Below, piece after piece: positions 53,937-60,800 of a stretch of 61,020 nucleotides of DNA. The stretch lies in contig JBFXAM010000012.1 in assembly GCA_050184295.1 (NCBI GenBank), positions 1 to 61,020 of the forward strand. The letters run 5' to 3'. The notes beneath the pieces were generated by a model. That model saw only the letters and a list, made by a program, of their open reading frames with translations. It was not told where the DNA came from and made no database searches. The position numbers and the translations under genes were made by a program. Origin of the DNA: JBFXAM01 sp050184295. GTDB lineage: Bacteria > Planctomycetota > Phycisphaerae > UBA1845 > Fen-1342. Every line of letters begins with the position of its first letter. Position 1 is the stretch's first letter.

Positions 53937-53988
53937 AAACCAGATGGTTGACAATCATCCCGCCGCCGATATACTAAACCACATGGTT
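53937..53988 (+). promoter_or_regulatory. Promoter of the ArsR operon with two palindromic operators
   Basis: A perfect -35 TTGACA (53948-53953) is 16 bases from TATACT (53970-53975). Two near-identical boxes, AAACCAGATGGTT (53937-53949) and AAACCACATGGTT (53976-53988), each a palindrome of the AACCA/TGGTT type, lie 39 bases apart. The first touches the -35 and the second covers the start site. The ATG at 53983 lies 8 bases after the -10, so the mRNA is probably leaderless. Autoregulation by the encoded ArsR protein is inferred. Confidence 0.75.
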
Positions 53989-54351
53989 ATAGATCGCTCT
54001 CCGCAACTGGATCGTGTCTTTCACGCGCTGGCCCATCCCGCGCGGCGCGCGATCCTGCGCCGCCTCGCCGCCCGCGAGCAGAATCTCAGCGAGCTGGCGG
54101 CCCCCCTGAACATGTCCTTTCCCGCGGCGTCCAAGCACATCAGGGTGCTGGAGCGGGCGAAGCTGGTTCGGCGCCGCATCGTCGGACGCCAGCACATCTG
54201 TCGGGTCGAGGGCGGGCCGCTGGCGTCGGCCAACCTGTGGCTGGAGGAGTACCGCCGCAACTGGGAGCGGAACTTCCTCCGCATGGACGCTTTGCTCGAC
54301 CGCATGAAAGCCGAAGAACGAGACCAAACCACGAGACCGTCCAAACGCTGA
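53983..54351 (+). CDS. ArsR-family transcriptional regulator (SRPBCC-associated)
   Basis: 122 residues. A winged-helix ArsR protein: LDRVFHALAHPARRAILRRL, AREQNLSELAAPLNMSFPAA (HTH), SKHIRVLERAKLVRRRIVGR (recognition helix and wing), and a C-terminal helix with WLEEYRRNWERNFLRMDALL. It lacks the Cys metal-sensing motif of classic ArsR/SmtB, as usual for the subgroup that accompanies SRPBCC (AHSA1) proteins. ATG 53983 is preferred over the upstream ATG 53944 because a near-consensus promoter lies between them. It probably represses its own operon through the two AACCA/TGGTT boxes. A 12-base gap separates it from the SRPBCC gene. Confidence 0.9.
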   Translation: MVIDRSPQLDRVFHALAHPARRAILRRLAAREQNLSELAAPLNMSFPAASKHIRVLERAKLVRRRIVGRQHICRVEGGPLASANLWLEEYRRNWERNFLRMDALLDRMKAEERDQTTRPSKR

Positions 54352-54363
54352 AGGAGCTGAACG

Positions 54364-54864
54364 ATGCAGAACCCCGGCACGATGAATGTCACCACGCCCT
54401 CCGACCTCGAGATCGTCATTACGCGCGCCTTTGATGCGCCGCGCCGCCTCGTGTGGAAAGCGATGACGACGCCGGAGTTGATCCGGCAATGGCTGTTTCT
54501 GCCGCCGGGCTGGAAAATGACGCGGTGCGAAGAGGATGTGCGCGTGGGCGGGTCGTATCGCTGGGAATGGGCCGGCCCGGACGGGCGGATCGCCATGGCG
54601 ATGGGCGGCGTCTACCGCGAGGTCGTGCCGCAACAGCGCCTGGTTCGCACCGAGAAATTCGAGTTCGGCTGCCAGCCGCAGGCCGGTGAACAGCTGGGAA
54701 CGATGGAGTTCGTCGAGCAGGGCGGCGGCACGCTGGTGACGATCACGGTCGTCTATCCATCGAAGGACGCGCGCGACGCGGCGCTCGCCTCCGGCATGGA
54801 GCGGGGCATGTCCGCTGGATACGACAAGCTCGAAGCGCTGCTGATCTCCGGCAATATCCGCTGA
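54364..54864 (+). CDS. SRPBCC (AHSA1/ActHsp) domain protein
   Basis: 166 residues. START-like helix-grip fold typical of AHSA1 proteins: LEIVITRAFDAPRRLVWKAM, TTPELIRQWLFLPPGWKMTR, EDVRVGGSYRWEWAGPDGR, and a C-terminal helix ERGMSAGYDKLEALL. These proteins bind small hydrophobic ligands; their genes almost always follow an ArsR-type regulator as here, so the protein probably responds to the ligand sensed by that regulator. No catalytic residues are identified. Confidence 0.92.
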   Translation: MQNPGTMNVTTPSDLEIVITRAFDAPRRLVWKAMTTPELIRQWLFLPPGWKMTRCEEDVRVGGSYRWEWAGPDGRIAMAMGGVYREVVPQQRLVRTEKFEFGCQPQAGEQLGTMEFVEQGGGTLVTITVVYPSKDARDAALASGMERGMSAGYDKLEALLISGNIR

Positions 54865-54908
54865 TCGAGAAGCGGGACCGGCGCACCGGCCTGCCGAGGA
54901 GACGTTCC

Positions 54909-55334
54909 ATGACCCCAACGCACTCTCCACGCCGCGTGTTGAGGAGCGCCGGTGCCGTGCTCGCGGGATTGCTGGTGATCATGATTCTGTCGATCGCAAC
55001 GGACGTCGCGATGTACGCAACGGGGATCTTTCCCGCGCGAGGACAGCCGCTGTCGGACTCGCTCTGGCTGATTCCAACGGGGTACCGGCTCGCACTGGGT
55101 GTGCTTGGTTGCTGGCTTGCAGCGCGACTCGCGCCGCGACGACCCTTCGAGCACGCGCTGGCGCTCGGCGGCATCGGTTTCCTCCTTGGCATGGTCGGCC
55201 TCATCTTGAACCTGAACGCCGCTCCGCCGCTCGGCCCGACTTGGTACGCCGTCGCGGTCATGGTGATGACCATGCCTGCCGCGATCCTTGGCGGATGGTT
55301 CGGCGGTGGCGTTGGAGCGCTTGACAGGGCCTGA
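54909..55334 (+). CDS. Four-helix integral membrane protein of unknown function
   Basis: 141 residues with four predicted membrane helices: AGAVLAGLLVIMILSIA, YRLALGVLGCWLAARLA, ALGGIGFLLGMVGLIL and YAVAVMVMTMPAAILGGWF. Short extramembrane loops, N-terminal basic tail (SPRRVLRS). GAGGAG stands ahead of the ATG. It resembles small DUF membrane proteins found beside SRPBCC genes, but no defined family is claimed. Third gene of the ArsR operon. Confidence 0.8.
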   Translation: MTPTHSPRRVLRSAGAVLAGLLVIMILSIATDVAMYATGIFPARGQPLSDSLWLIPTGYRLALGVLGCWLAARLAPRRPFEHALALGGIGFLLGMVGLILNLNAAPPLGPTWYAVAVMVMTMPAAILGGWFGGGVGALDRA

Positions 55335-55353
55335 ATGGGAATAGGAGACTACG

Positions 55354-55752
55354 ATGAAAACCACGATTGGCGTCGCGGAGTACGATTCAGCACAGTCGCC
55401 GGCCGAAGCGCCCGTGTGCCGGAGACTGCGGGCGGAGATCGAGCGGGCGCTTCCCAACGCCACATCCAGGGTCTGGCATGGATCGCCCGTCTGGTTCGTC
55501 GGGGATATTCCGGTCGCGGGTTACAACGTGCCGGCCAGGGGTGGCGTGGTACTGCTCTTCTGGAACGGCCAGGCGTTCGGCGATTCCGCGCTCACGCCGA
55601 TCGGCAAGGGCAAGGCGGCGCAGACTCACTTCCGAGCGCTCTCTGAGATCAAAGTGACCCCGCTCCGGCAGTGGTTGAAGAAGGCGGGAGCCGAGATCTG
55701 GGATGTCAGTTCGATCCGCCGGCTGAGGTCGCGCGCGCGGAAACGTCTGTGA
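55354..55752 (+). CDS. DUF1801/YdhG-like protein (first copy)
   Basis: 132 residues, soluble. The pattern VCRRLRAEIERALPNATSRV followed by WHGSPVWFVGDIPVAGYNV and VVLLFWNGQAFGDSAL matches the YdhG/YjhT-like DUF1801 alpha-beta fold (related to iron-chaperone-like Fra/CyaY-type proteins). The C-terminus is basic (RRLRSRARKRL). Two further genes of this kind follow within 1.6 kb. Function unknown. Member of the ArsR operon. Confidence 0.8.
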   Translation: MKTTIGVAEYDSAQSPAEAPVCRRLRAEIERALPNATSRVWHGSPVWFVGDIPVAGYNVPARGGVVLLFWNGQAFGDSALTPIGKGKAAQTHFRALSEIKVTPLRQWLKKAGAEIWDVSSIRRLRSRARKRL

Positions 55753-55813
55753 CGCGCGACCCGGCGGTGGAGTCCGCCCGTGCTGCGCCGTGGATGCACT
55801 TGGAAGATGTCGC

Positions 55814-56278
55814 ATGACAGACAAGGCCGCGACGATCGACGAATACCTTGCGGGTGTCCGCCCTGAGCAGCGCGCGGCGCTCAACCGGCTTCGAAAGGCG
55901 ATTCGTGCCGCCGCGCCCGACGCTGACGAGTGCATCACCTATGGTCTTCCAGGTTTCCGGCTTCTCGGGAGGTCGCTGGTTGCGTTCGGCGCGAGCGAAC
56001 GGCACTGTGCGTTCTACCCAATGAGCGGGACGACGATCGCGCATCACCAGGAAAAGCTGGGTTCGTTCGAGACGAGCAAGGGGACGATCCGCTTTCAGCC
56101 GGGCAAGCCCATCCCTGCGGGGCTGATCCGAATTCTGGTGAAAGCCCGAATCGACGAGATCCACGCCTTGCAGAGCAAGGCGCGACGCCCGGACCAGGCT
56201 CACGGCAAACGGAAGGCCGGCCGCGTTGTCGGTGTGCCCGATCCGCGGTCGGCCCGGCCTCCGAGGCGTTCCAGATGA
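55814..56278 (+). CDS. DUF1801/YdhG-like protein (second copy)
   Basis: 154 residues. TIDEYLAGVRPEQRAALNRL followed by DADECITYGLPGFRLLGRSL and HCAFYPMSGTTIAHHQEKLG is the clearest DUF1801 pattern in the window; FETSKGTIRFQPGKPIPAGL and the C-terminal helix IRILVKARIDEI complete the domain. The last 35 residues are a basic Arg/Pro tail. The stop overlaps the next ATG (ATGA). Function unknown. Confidence 0.88.
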   Translation: MTDKAATIDEYLAGVRPEQRAALNRLRKAIRAAAPDADECITYGLPGFRLLGRSLVAFGASERHCAFYPMSGTTIAHHQEKLGSFETSKGTIRFQPGKPIPAGLIRILVKARIDEIHALQSKARRPDQAHGKRKAGRVVGVPDPRSARPPRRSR

Positions 56279-56514
56279 GCTGGAGCAACTGGGTGCGGCA
56301 GAGCCACCGCTGGCTGTCCATCGCCTTTACGGTGACCGTCGTTGCCAACATCGTGGCCATGTCTGTGGGACGCGGCGAGATGCCTCCGCCATGGGTGGTC
56401 TACTCGCCGCTGGTTCCGCTCGCCTTGCTCATGCTCACCGGCCTGCACTTGTTTGTGCTGCCGTATGCCGCCAGGTCGCGCAACAGGCGACATGACGTGG
56501 AGAACATGGAATGA
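56275..56514 (+). CDS. Small two-helix membrane protein
   Basis: 79 residues with two hydrophobic helices, LSIAFTVTVVANIVAMSV and PLVPLALLMLTGLHLFVL, and a basic C-terminal end (ARSRNRRHDVENME). It is tightly coupled by ATGA overlaps to the DUF1801 genes on both sides (56275-56278 and 56511-56514). Function unknown; its placement suggests an accessory of the DUF1801 proteins. Confidence 0.82.
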   Translation: MSWSNWVRQSHRWLSIAFTVTVVANIVAMSVGRGEMPPPWVVYSPLVPLALLMLTGLHLFVLPYAARSRNRRHDVENME

Positions 56515-57011
56515 CTGTCAAGAAGACCGAGAAGCCAGCGCGGGTCGCCAAGCCGGCCGCCGCCGGGCGAATCCCCAAAAAGTCCACGGGATTCACGGAC
56601 GCGGAACGAGCCGCGATGAAGGAGCGCGCCCGCGAGCTGAAGGCGGAGGCCCGCCCCAGCAAGAAAAAGACGGACGGGGAACGCGCCGTGCTCGCCAAGA
56701 TCGCCGAGTTGCCGCAGCCGGACCGCACGTTGGGTGAGCGGCTGCACGCGATCGTCAAGGCCAACGCGCCCGCCCTCGCGCCGAAACTCTGGTATGGGAT
56801 GCCGGCCTATGCCACGCAGGACGGCAAAGTCGTGTGCTTCTTCCAAGCCGCGGCGAAGTTCAAGACGAGGTATGCCTCGTTCGCGGACACGGACACGGCG
56901 AACCTCGACGAAGGGGCCGGGGTGATGTGGCCTACGGGTTTTGGGCTGAAGGCGCTCACCGCTGCCGAAGAGGCGAAGCTCGGCGCGCTCGTGAAGAAAG
57001 CGATGAGCTGA
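56511..57011 (+). CDS. DUF1801-like protein with Lys/Ala-rich N-terminal extension (third copy)
   Basis: 166 residues. Residues 1-60 are a basic, Lys/Ala-rich extension (VKKTEKPARVAKPAAAGRIP) likely to be disordered and nucleic-acid-prone. Residues about 65-166 resemble a DUF1801/YdhG-like domain: LGERLHAIVKANAPALAPKL, WYGMPAYATQDGKVVCFF and AAAKFKTRYASFADTDTANL. Last gene of the ArsR operon. Function unknown. Confidence 0.82.
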   Translation: MTVKKTEKPARVAKPAAAGRIPKKSTGFTDAERAAMKERARELKAEARPSKKKTDGERAVLAKIAELPQPDRTLGERLHAIVKANAPALAPKLWYGMPAYATQDGKVVCFFQAAAKFKTRYASFADTDTANLDEGAGVMWPTGFGLKALTAAEEAKLGALVKKAMS

Positions 57012-57085
57012 CGGTCGGTCGCGTCCATGCGACGATCACGGTTTCACGGCCAGCGGACTCCGCGTTCCCGGGACCAGGAACGTAT

Positions 57086-57112
57086 TCCTGCCACGAAGAG
57101 TTCGACGGGCGT
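57086..57112. repeat. Right copy of the direct repeat flanking the ArsR module
   Basis: The counterpart of the copy at 53686-53711 in the same orientation: TCCTGCCACGAAGAGTTC followed by GACGGGCGT. Shared TTTCACGGC words also lie a short distance upstream of each copy. The two differ by one insertion and a few substitutions, so they are related but old. Confidence 0.5.
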
Positions 57113-57162
57113 GCGCTCACGCCGAGCATGCGCCGGAGTTCGACGCACGCGACTCGACTCCA

Positions 57163-57786
57163 TCAGTGGCTCCCAGGGCGCGGGATGGGCGACGATTCGG
57201 CACTGGCGCTCAGGGCGTCGAAATATCGCCGCAGCTCGGCGACGGAGTCGTCGAACAGTCGCAACGATCGAGCAGCGCGGGTCTGCATGACCGCCCCCTG
57301 CATGACGGCAAGCACGAACCGCGCGACGGCGGTGCGGTCGAGCTCCTTCGGCAGGCGGCCGGCGGCTTCGTCGAGCCAGGACTCGACGACTTCGCACCAC
57401 TGGCGAAAATTGGCGTCGATCAGTGCGCGTATCTCGGCGTGGTTATCGCTGAGTTCGAGCGCGAGGTTTCCGATCGGGCACCCGAGCGCGCAGCCGGTGG
57501 CTTCGAGGCCCGCGCGATACTGACCAAGCAGGGCGAAGATGCGCTCGATCGGGTCGGGGGCGGAGGCCGCCGCCGGATCAGTCACCCACGGTCGCAGCAT
57601 TTCGAGATAACGCTGCAGGACGCCGATCAGCAGGGCCTCTTTGCTCGGGAAAAAGTGGTAGAGGCTTCCGCTGTTGACGTCGGCCTCGCGGAGGATGGTG
57701 GAGATGCCGGTCGCGTTGTAGCCCTGCTCGTGGAATAGCCGCATGGCGACGTCGAGGATTCGGGTTCTCGTTTGCGAAACGGTCAC
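57163..57786 (-). CDS. TetR/AcrR-family transcriptional regulator
   Basis: 207 residues. N-terminal HTH: RTRILDVAMRLFHEQGYNAT, GISTILREADVNSGSLYHFF and PSKEALLIGVLQRYL, the standard TetR_N domain. The C-terminal ligand-binding part (residues about 75-200) includes GLEATGCALGCPIGNLALEL, as in TetR_C_6/AcuR-NemR-like regulators, with Cys residues that could serve redox sensing. An 18-bp palindrome overlaps its own -10 box at 57798-57815, so autoregulation is likely. The target of regulation cannot be told from the neighbours; it is convergent with the ArsR operon. Confidence 0.93.
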   Translation of the reverse strand: MTVSQTRTRILDVAMRLFHEQGYNATGISTILREADVNSGSLYHFFPSKEALLIGVLQRYLEMLRPWVTDPAAASAPDPIERIFALLGQYRAGLEATGCALGCPIGNLALELSDNHAEIRALIDANFRQWCEVVESWLDEAAGRLPKELDRTAVARFVLAVMQGAVMQTRAARSLRLFDDSVAELRRYFDALSASAESSPIPRPGSH

Positions 57787-57797
57787 TGGCTATTCAC

Positions 57798-57835
57798 TGA
57801 TTGAACGTTCTATCAATTCCGAATCGAGTCGTCAA
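57798..57835 (-). promoter_or_regulatory. TetR promoter with 18-bp palindromic operator
   Basis: Reading the minus strand, -35 TTGACG (57835-57830), 17-base spacer, -10-like TAGAAC (57812-57807). The palindrome TGATTGAACGTTCTATCA (57798-57815) is self-complementary except for one position pair and covers the -10, as expected for a TetR-type autoregulatory operator with a GAACGTTC core. The transcript start would be close to 57800. Confidence 0.7.
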
Positions 57836-58580
57836 GCACTTCGTCGACGGCTGAAATCGCAGTCTCATGCCCTTCGGCACAATATTATAGGACTTTCATC
57901 ATCTCACAATGTTTGAAGTGCCATCGCCGCGCACGGGAGCTGTCTCTCCGCGGAACAACGCCGAGCTGGGCACGCCCGGTGGTCGGTTGCGGCGAGTGGG
58001 GCTGGCTTCAAGGTAGCGGGTCAATTGCGTGTAGAAGTGAAGTTGAAAGGGCGGCACGGGCGGCTGGCCCGTGTCTTTCCCATGAACGGGCGAGACGCCC
58101 GTACCACCCAGACCAACCTGAACGGGCGGAACGCCCGTGCCACCCGGATCAAACCGACCCACTACCGGCTTCGGCGTCGTGTTTGCGGGTTGTTGTTCAT
58201 CGCGCGCCGCGGGTCGTGCAACGCTGGCGCGCACAGACCAACGAATTCGTCACCGAGGTGTCCAAGATTGCAGGCGGGCACGGGGCGTCATCGCCAGGTG
58301 TGCCCGGCGCCGGGCGGCAGCGGGGGGTTCAGGCGCAGACGCGATTGTGCCGTTGAGATCGGTGGACGATGCCTGCGCGTGTGTCGATTGCTGGCGCTCG
58401 CACGGGCGTTCGCGTTCGGTCAGCGCGTCTCGGGCCGCGTATCGAGCGGGCGCGGGTTGCGGTTATCATTCGCGCGCCGGAAGCGCGACGGAGACGACCG
58501 CGACGCGGGTGACCCGCGGCGCGGCGGTGGGTTTCACCAACGGATCGTCGCGGCAGCGCGGCGGCCAAGCGAGCGGCACG
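57836..58580. other. Intergenic region between TetR and the leuA-like gene
   Basis: About 745 bases without a credible gene. It has an A/T-rich patch at about 57876-57915 that includes a minus-strand TATAAT near 57885-57890, and the palindromic repeat cluster at 58051-58147. Long frames through here are arginine-rich and continue into the gene-free repeat region, so they are not believed. The promoter of the leuA-like gene was not identified. Confidence 0.45.
58051..58147. repeat. Three palindromic repeat units of the ACGGGC...GCCCGT type
   Basis: Hairpins at 58055-58073 (CACGGGC / GCCCGTG, 5-base loop), 58086-58102 (ACGGGCGAGACGCCCGT) and 58122-58138 (ACGGGCGGAACGCCCGT); the last two are 36 bases apart and followed by RCCACCC. 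This looks like a short interspersed palindromic (REP-like) element of the kind common in GC-rich genomes. On the minus strand it would read GGTGVPPVQVGLGGTGVS, a typical spurious translation. Confidence 0.7.
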
Positions 58581-59915
58581 ATGTTCACCCGTCTGAATCG
58601 AACCATCAAACGCATGGTCCTGAAGCAGCAGAAGGCCAAGCCGATCGTCCGCATCAGCGACACGACGCTGCGCGACGGGTTGCAGACGCCGGGCGTGAAG
58701 CTCGACGTCGCCCAGCGCGTGCGCATCGCGAGCGCGCTCGCGGACGCCGGCGTGCATTCCATCGACGTCGGATTTCCGGCGATGGGTCCGGCCGAGGTGG
58801 AGGCCATTCGCCGCACCGCACAGGCCGTCCGCGGGCCGATCCTGTCGTGCACGTCGCGCACGAAGATCGAGGACATCGACCTCTGTCGCGAAGCGCTCCG
58901 CGACGTCTCGCCGTTCAAGCGGGCCATCACGCTCTTCATCGGCACCAGCCCGGTGCACCGCGAAGACAAGCTCAACATGACCAAGCCGCAGATCATCGAG
59001 ACGATGGTCCGCTGCATTCAGTACGCCGCCGAGCACTTCGAGATCATCGGCTTCGGACCCGAAGACGCGTCGCGGACCGAGCCCGATTTTCTCTACGAGG
59101 TCTATCGCGAGGCGATCGCCGCCGGCGCGATCTCGATCGGCTTCACCGACACGGTCGGTATCCTCACGCCGCGAAAGGCCGCGGACACGATCCTGCGGCT
59201 TCAGGACCGGGTGCCGAACATCGACGACGCGCTGATCGGCGTGCATTTTCACAACGACCTGGGCCTCGCGACTGCGAACTCGCTCGCATGTGTGCAGGCC
59301 GGCGCGCACATCGTGCAGGGCACGATCAACGGCATCGGCGAGCGGGCGGGCAACACGGCGCTGGAAGAGGTCGTGCTCACGCTCGCGCTGCATCGCGACG
59401 AGTATCGCCGCGACGTGTCGGTCGACCCGGCGAAGCTGTACGCCTTGTCGCAGTTGGTCGCCAAGCTGACATCGTTTGCGCCTGCGCCGAACAAGGCCGT
59501 CGTCGGGCGGAACATCTTTCGCACCGAGGCCGGGATTCACCAGGACGGCATCCTCAAGAATCCCGAGACCTACATGCCGTTTCCGCCGGAGCTCATTGGC
59601 GCGCCGGAGATTCAGCTCGTGCTCGGCCGGACGAGCGGGCGCAGCGCCGTGCGGCACTACCTGGCGGCGGCCGGCGTGGAGGCGACCGAGGAGCACGTCA
59701 AGCTGGTGATGGACTACCTGCGCGAAGAATCGAGCGTGCCGGAGCACAGCGAAGAGGTCCGCGGGTTCCTCGATCGCCTGCGCCCCTACATGGCAGCGGA
59801 AGAGCTGCCGAGCACCGCCGCGGAGGACGACGCGACGGGCGCGCCGTCGGCGGAGCTTCCGACCGAATCGACGCCGGCCGCGAACGACGCCGTGCAGGTG
59901 CGCCGGGCGTCGTAG
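58581..59915 (+). CDS. 2-isopropylmalate synthase/homocitrate synthase family protein
   Basis: 444 residues. DRE-TIM metallolyase: DTTLRDGLQTPG (residues 27-38) with the metal and acetyl-CoA-binding Arg-Asp, HFHNDLGLATANSLA with the metal-binding His-x-His, and GTINGIGERAGNTALEEVVL. Subdomains include FRTEAGIHQDGILKNPETYM and LGRTSGRSAVRHYLAAAG, as in LeuA. The protein stops at about residue 410 plus a low-complexity tail (DDATGAPSAELPTESTPAAN), so the C-terminal allosteric LeuA dimer domain (about 120 residues) is absent. Claisen condensation of acetyl-CoA with a 2-oxo acid is expected; the substrate is uncertain. Its last codons are the first unit of the 24-bp tandem repeat. ATG 58614 is an alternative start. 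Confidence 0.9.
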   Translation: MFTRLNRTIKRMVLKQQKAKPIVRISDTTLRDGLQTPGVKLDVAQRVRIASALADAGVHSIDVGFPAMGPAEVEAIRRTAQAVRGPILSCTSRTKIEDIDLCREALRDVSPFKRAITLFIGTSPVHREDKLNMTKPQIIETMVRCIQYAAEHFEIIGFGPEDASRTEPDFLYEVYREAIAAGAISIGFTDTVGILTPRKAADTILRLQDRVPNIDDALIGVHFHNDLGLATANSLACVQAGAHIVQGTINGIGERAGNTALEEVVLTLALHRDEYRRDVSVDPAKLYALSQLVAKLTSFAPAPNKAVVGRNIFRTEAGIHQDGILKNPETYMPFPPELIGAPEIQLVLGRTSGRSAVRHYLAAAGVEATEEHVKLVMDYLREESSVPEHSEEVRGFLDRLRPYMAAEELPSTAAEDDATGAPSAELPTESTPAANDAVQVRRAS

Positions 59916-60093
59916 TCGCCGGCGTGCCAGGCGTCGTAGTTGCAGGGGTGCCGTGCGTCGTGTTTGCAGGCGTGCCGGGCGTCGTAGTCGCAGGGGTGCC
60001 GTGCGTCGTGTTTGCAGGCGTGCCAGGCGTCGTAGTTGCAGGGGTGCCGTGCGTCGTGTTTGCAGGCGTGCCGGGCGTCGTAGTCGCAGGGGT
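59902..60093. repeat. Eight 24-bp tandem units, alternating two variants
   Basis: Units begin at 59902, 59926, 59950, 59974, 59998, 60022, 60046 and 60070, all exactly 24 bases. Core A is GCGTCGTAGTYGCAGGGGT, core B is GCGTCGTGTTTGCAGGCGT, preceded by GCCGG/GCCAG or GCCGT. From unit 2 onward A and B alternate strictly, a 48-bp higher-order dimer. The leuA-like stop codon (59913-59915) is inside unit 1. Plus-strand frames read as VPGVVVAG repeats, minus frames as TTTPGTPA, but no start, Shine-Dalgarno or codon signal supports either. Confidence 0.9.
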
Positions 60094-60127
60094 CGCGCGG
60101 GCGGCGGTGCGAGAGATCGCGGGGTGT

Positions 60128-60238
60128 GTGACACTTTCGGCGGGCGCGGCGTCCGTTGGGTCGCCCGAGTGCGTGACACTTTCTGCGGGCGCGGCGTCCG
60201 TTGGGTCGCCCGAGTGCGTGACACTTTCGGCGGGCGCA
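60128..60238. repeat. 45-bp tandem repeat, two and a half copies
   Basis: GTGACACTTTCGGCGGGCGC begins at 60128, 60173 (TTTCTG variant) and 60218, spaced exactly 45 bases; the third copy ends after about 21 bases. The intervening part contains CGGCGTCCGTTGGGTCGCCC. Differences between copies are one or two bases. Confidence 0.9.
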
Positions 60239-60244
60239 GAATTC

Positions 60245-60487
60245 CGCCCCAACGGGGCGACGGCGTGTCGCCACGGGTGAAGCCGCGCCAGCGGCGGAAC
60301 CCGTGGATCGAAAATCCGAAAGGTCGCGTCCGCCCCAACGGGGCGGGGGAATGCGTGCGGCAACGATCCGGCTTCCCTCGGCCCCTGCCGGGGCCGCAGA
60401 AATCCGCGCGACGTCGTCCACGGGTTCCGCTCGGCCCTCGCGGGCCTCGCTCCTCCCGTGGCGACACCCCTTGGCCCCGTCGGGGCC
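60245..60487. repeat. Cluster of five short GC palindromes plus a larger inverted repeat
   Basis: Short hairpins: CGCCCCAACGGGGCG (60245-60259), CCGCCCCAACGGGGCGG (60329-60345), CGGCCCCTGCCGGGGCCG (60379-60396), GGCCCTCGCGGGCC (60433-60446), GGCCCCGTCGGGGCC (60473-60487). TGTCGCCACGGG near 60266 recurs in reverse orientation near 60455-60470, and GCGGAACCCGTGGA near 60292 recurs in reverse near 60415-60430, giving a nested inverted arrangement about 200 bases wide. Confidence 0.7.
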
Positions 60488-60614
60488 GCCCCAGCTGTGA
60501 CGCACCCAAAATCTCGCCCTCGTTGGCGTAACGCCGACCGCCGGCGGACCGTCACACGCGGCGTGTGCGCCGCGCGCGGCGGGCGCGCCTCGCACGGCGG
60601 ATGCGCCTCGCGCG

Positions 60615-60726
60615 CTTGGCAATGTGCCGCGAAGCGCGGCCATCGTCCCGGAGACACGGCGCGCCTCGCGCGCTTCTCGCGCCTGGCAGTACGCCGCGAA
60701 GCGCGGCCGTCGTCCCGGAGTCACGG
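60615..60726. repeat. Two direct copies of a 45-bp sequence, 67 bases apart
   Basis: Copy 1 at 60615-60659 and copy 2 at 60682-60726 share GCCGCGAAGCGCGGCC followed by RTCGTCCCGGAGWCACGG, preceded by a CTGGCA/TTGGCA word. GCCGCG-AAG-CGCGGC is itself a hairpin. Confidence 0.75.
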
Positions 60727-60800
60727 CACGGCACGGCACGCGCGGCGGGCACGCCTCGCACGCCTGGCAATTGGCGTTTCATCGCGGTCGCCGCGACGGC

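Noticed and set aside
53944..53982. ATG 53944 as the ArsR start (13 extra residues)
   Set aside because: A near-consensus promoter lies between 53944 and 53983, so this ATG would be upstream of the transcript start, and the added residues have no family counterpart.
58025..60280. A 751-codon plus-strand frame
   Set aside because: It is a shifted-frame shadow of the leuA-like gene extended by the tandem repeats; composition is Arg/Gly-biased with no domain.
59698..60739. Long minus-strand frames through the repeat island (TTTPGTPA and RKCHALGRP repeats)
   Set aside because: They are products of 24- and 45-bp repeats whose length is a multiple of three. They overlap the leuA-like gene antisense and have no start signal or domain.
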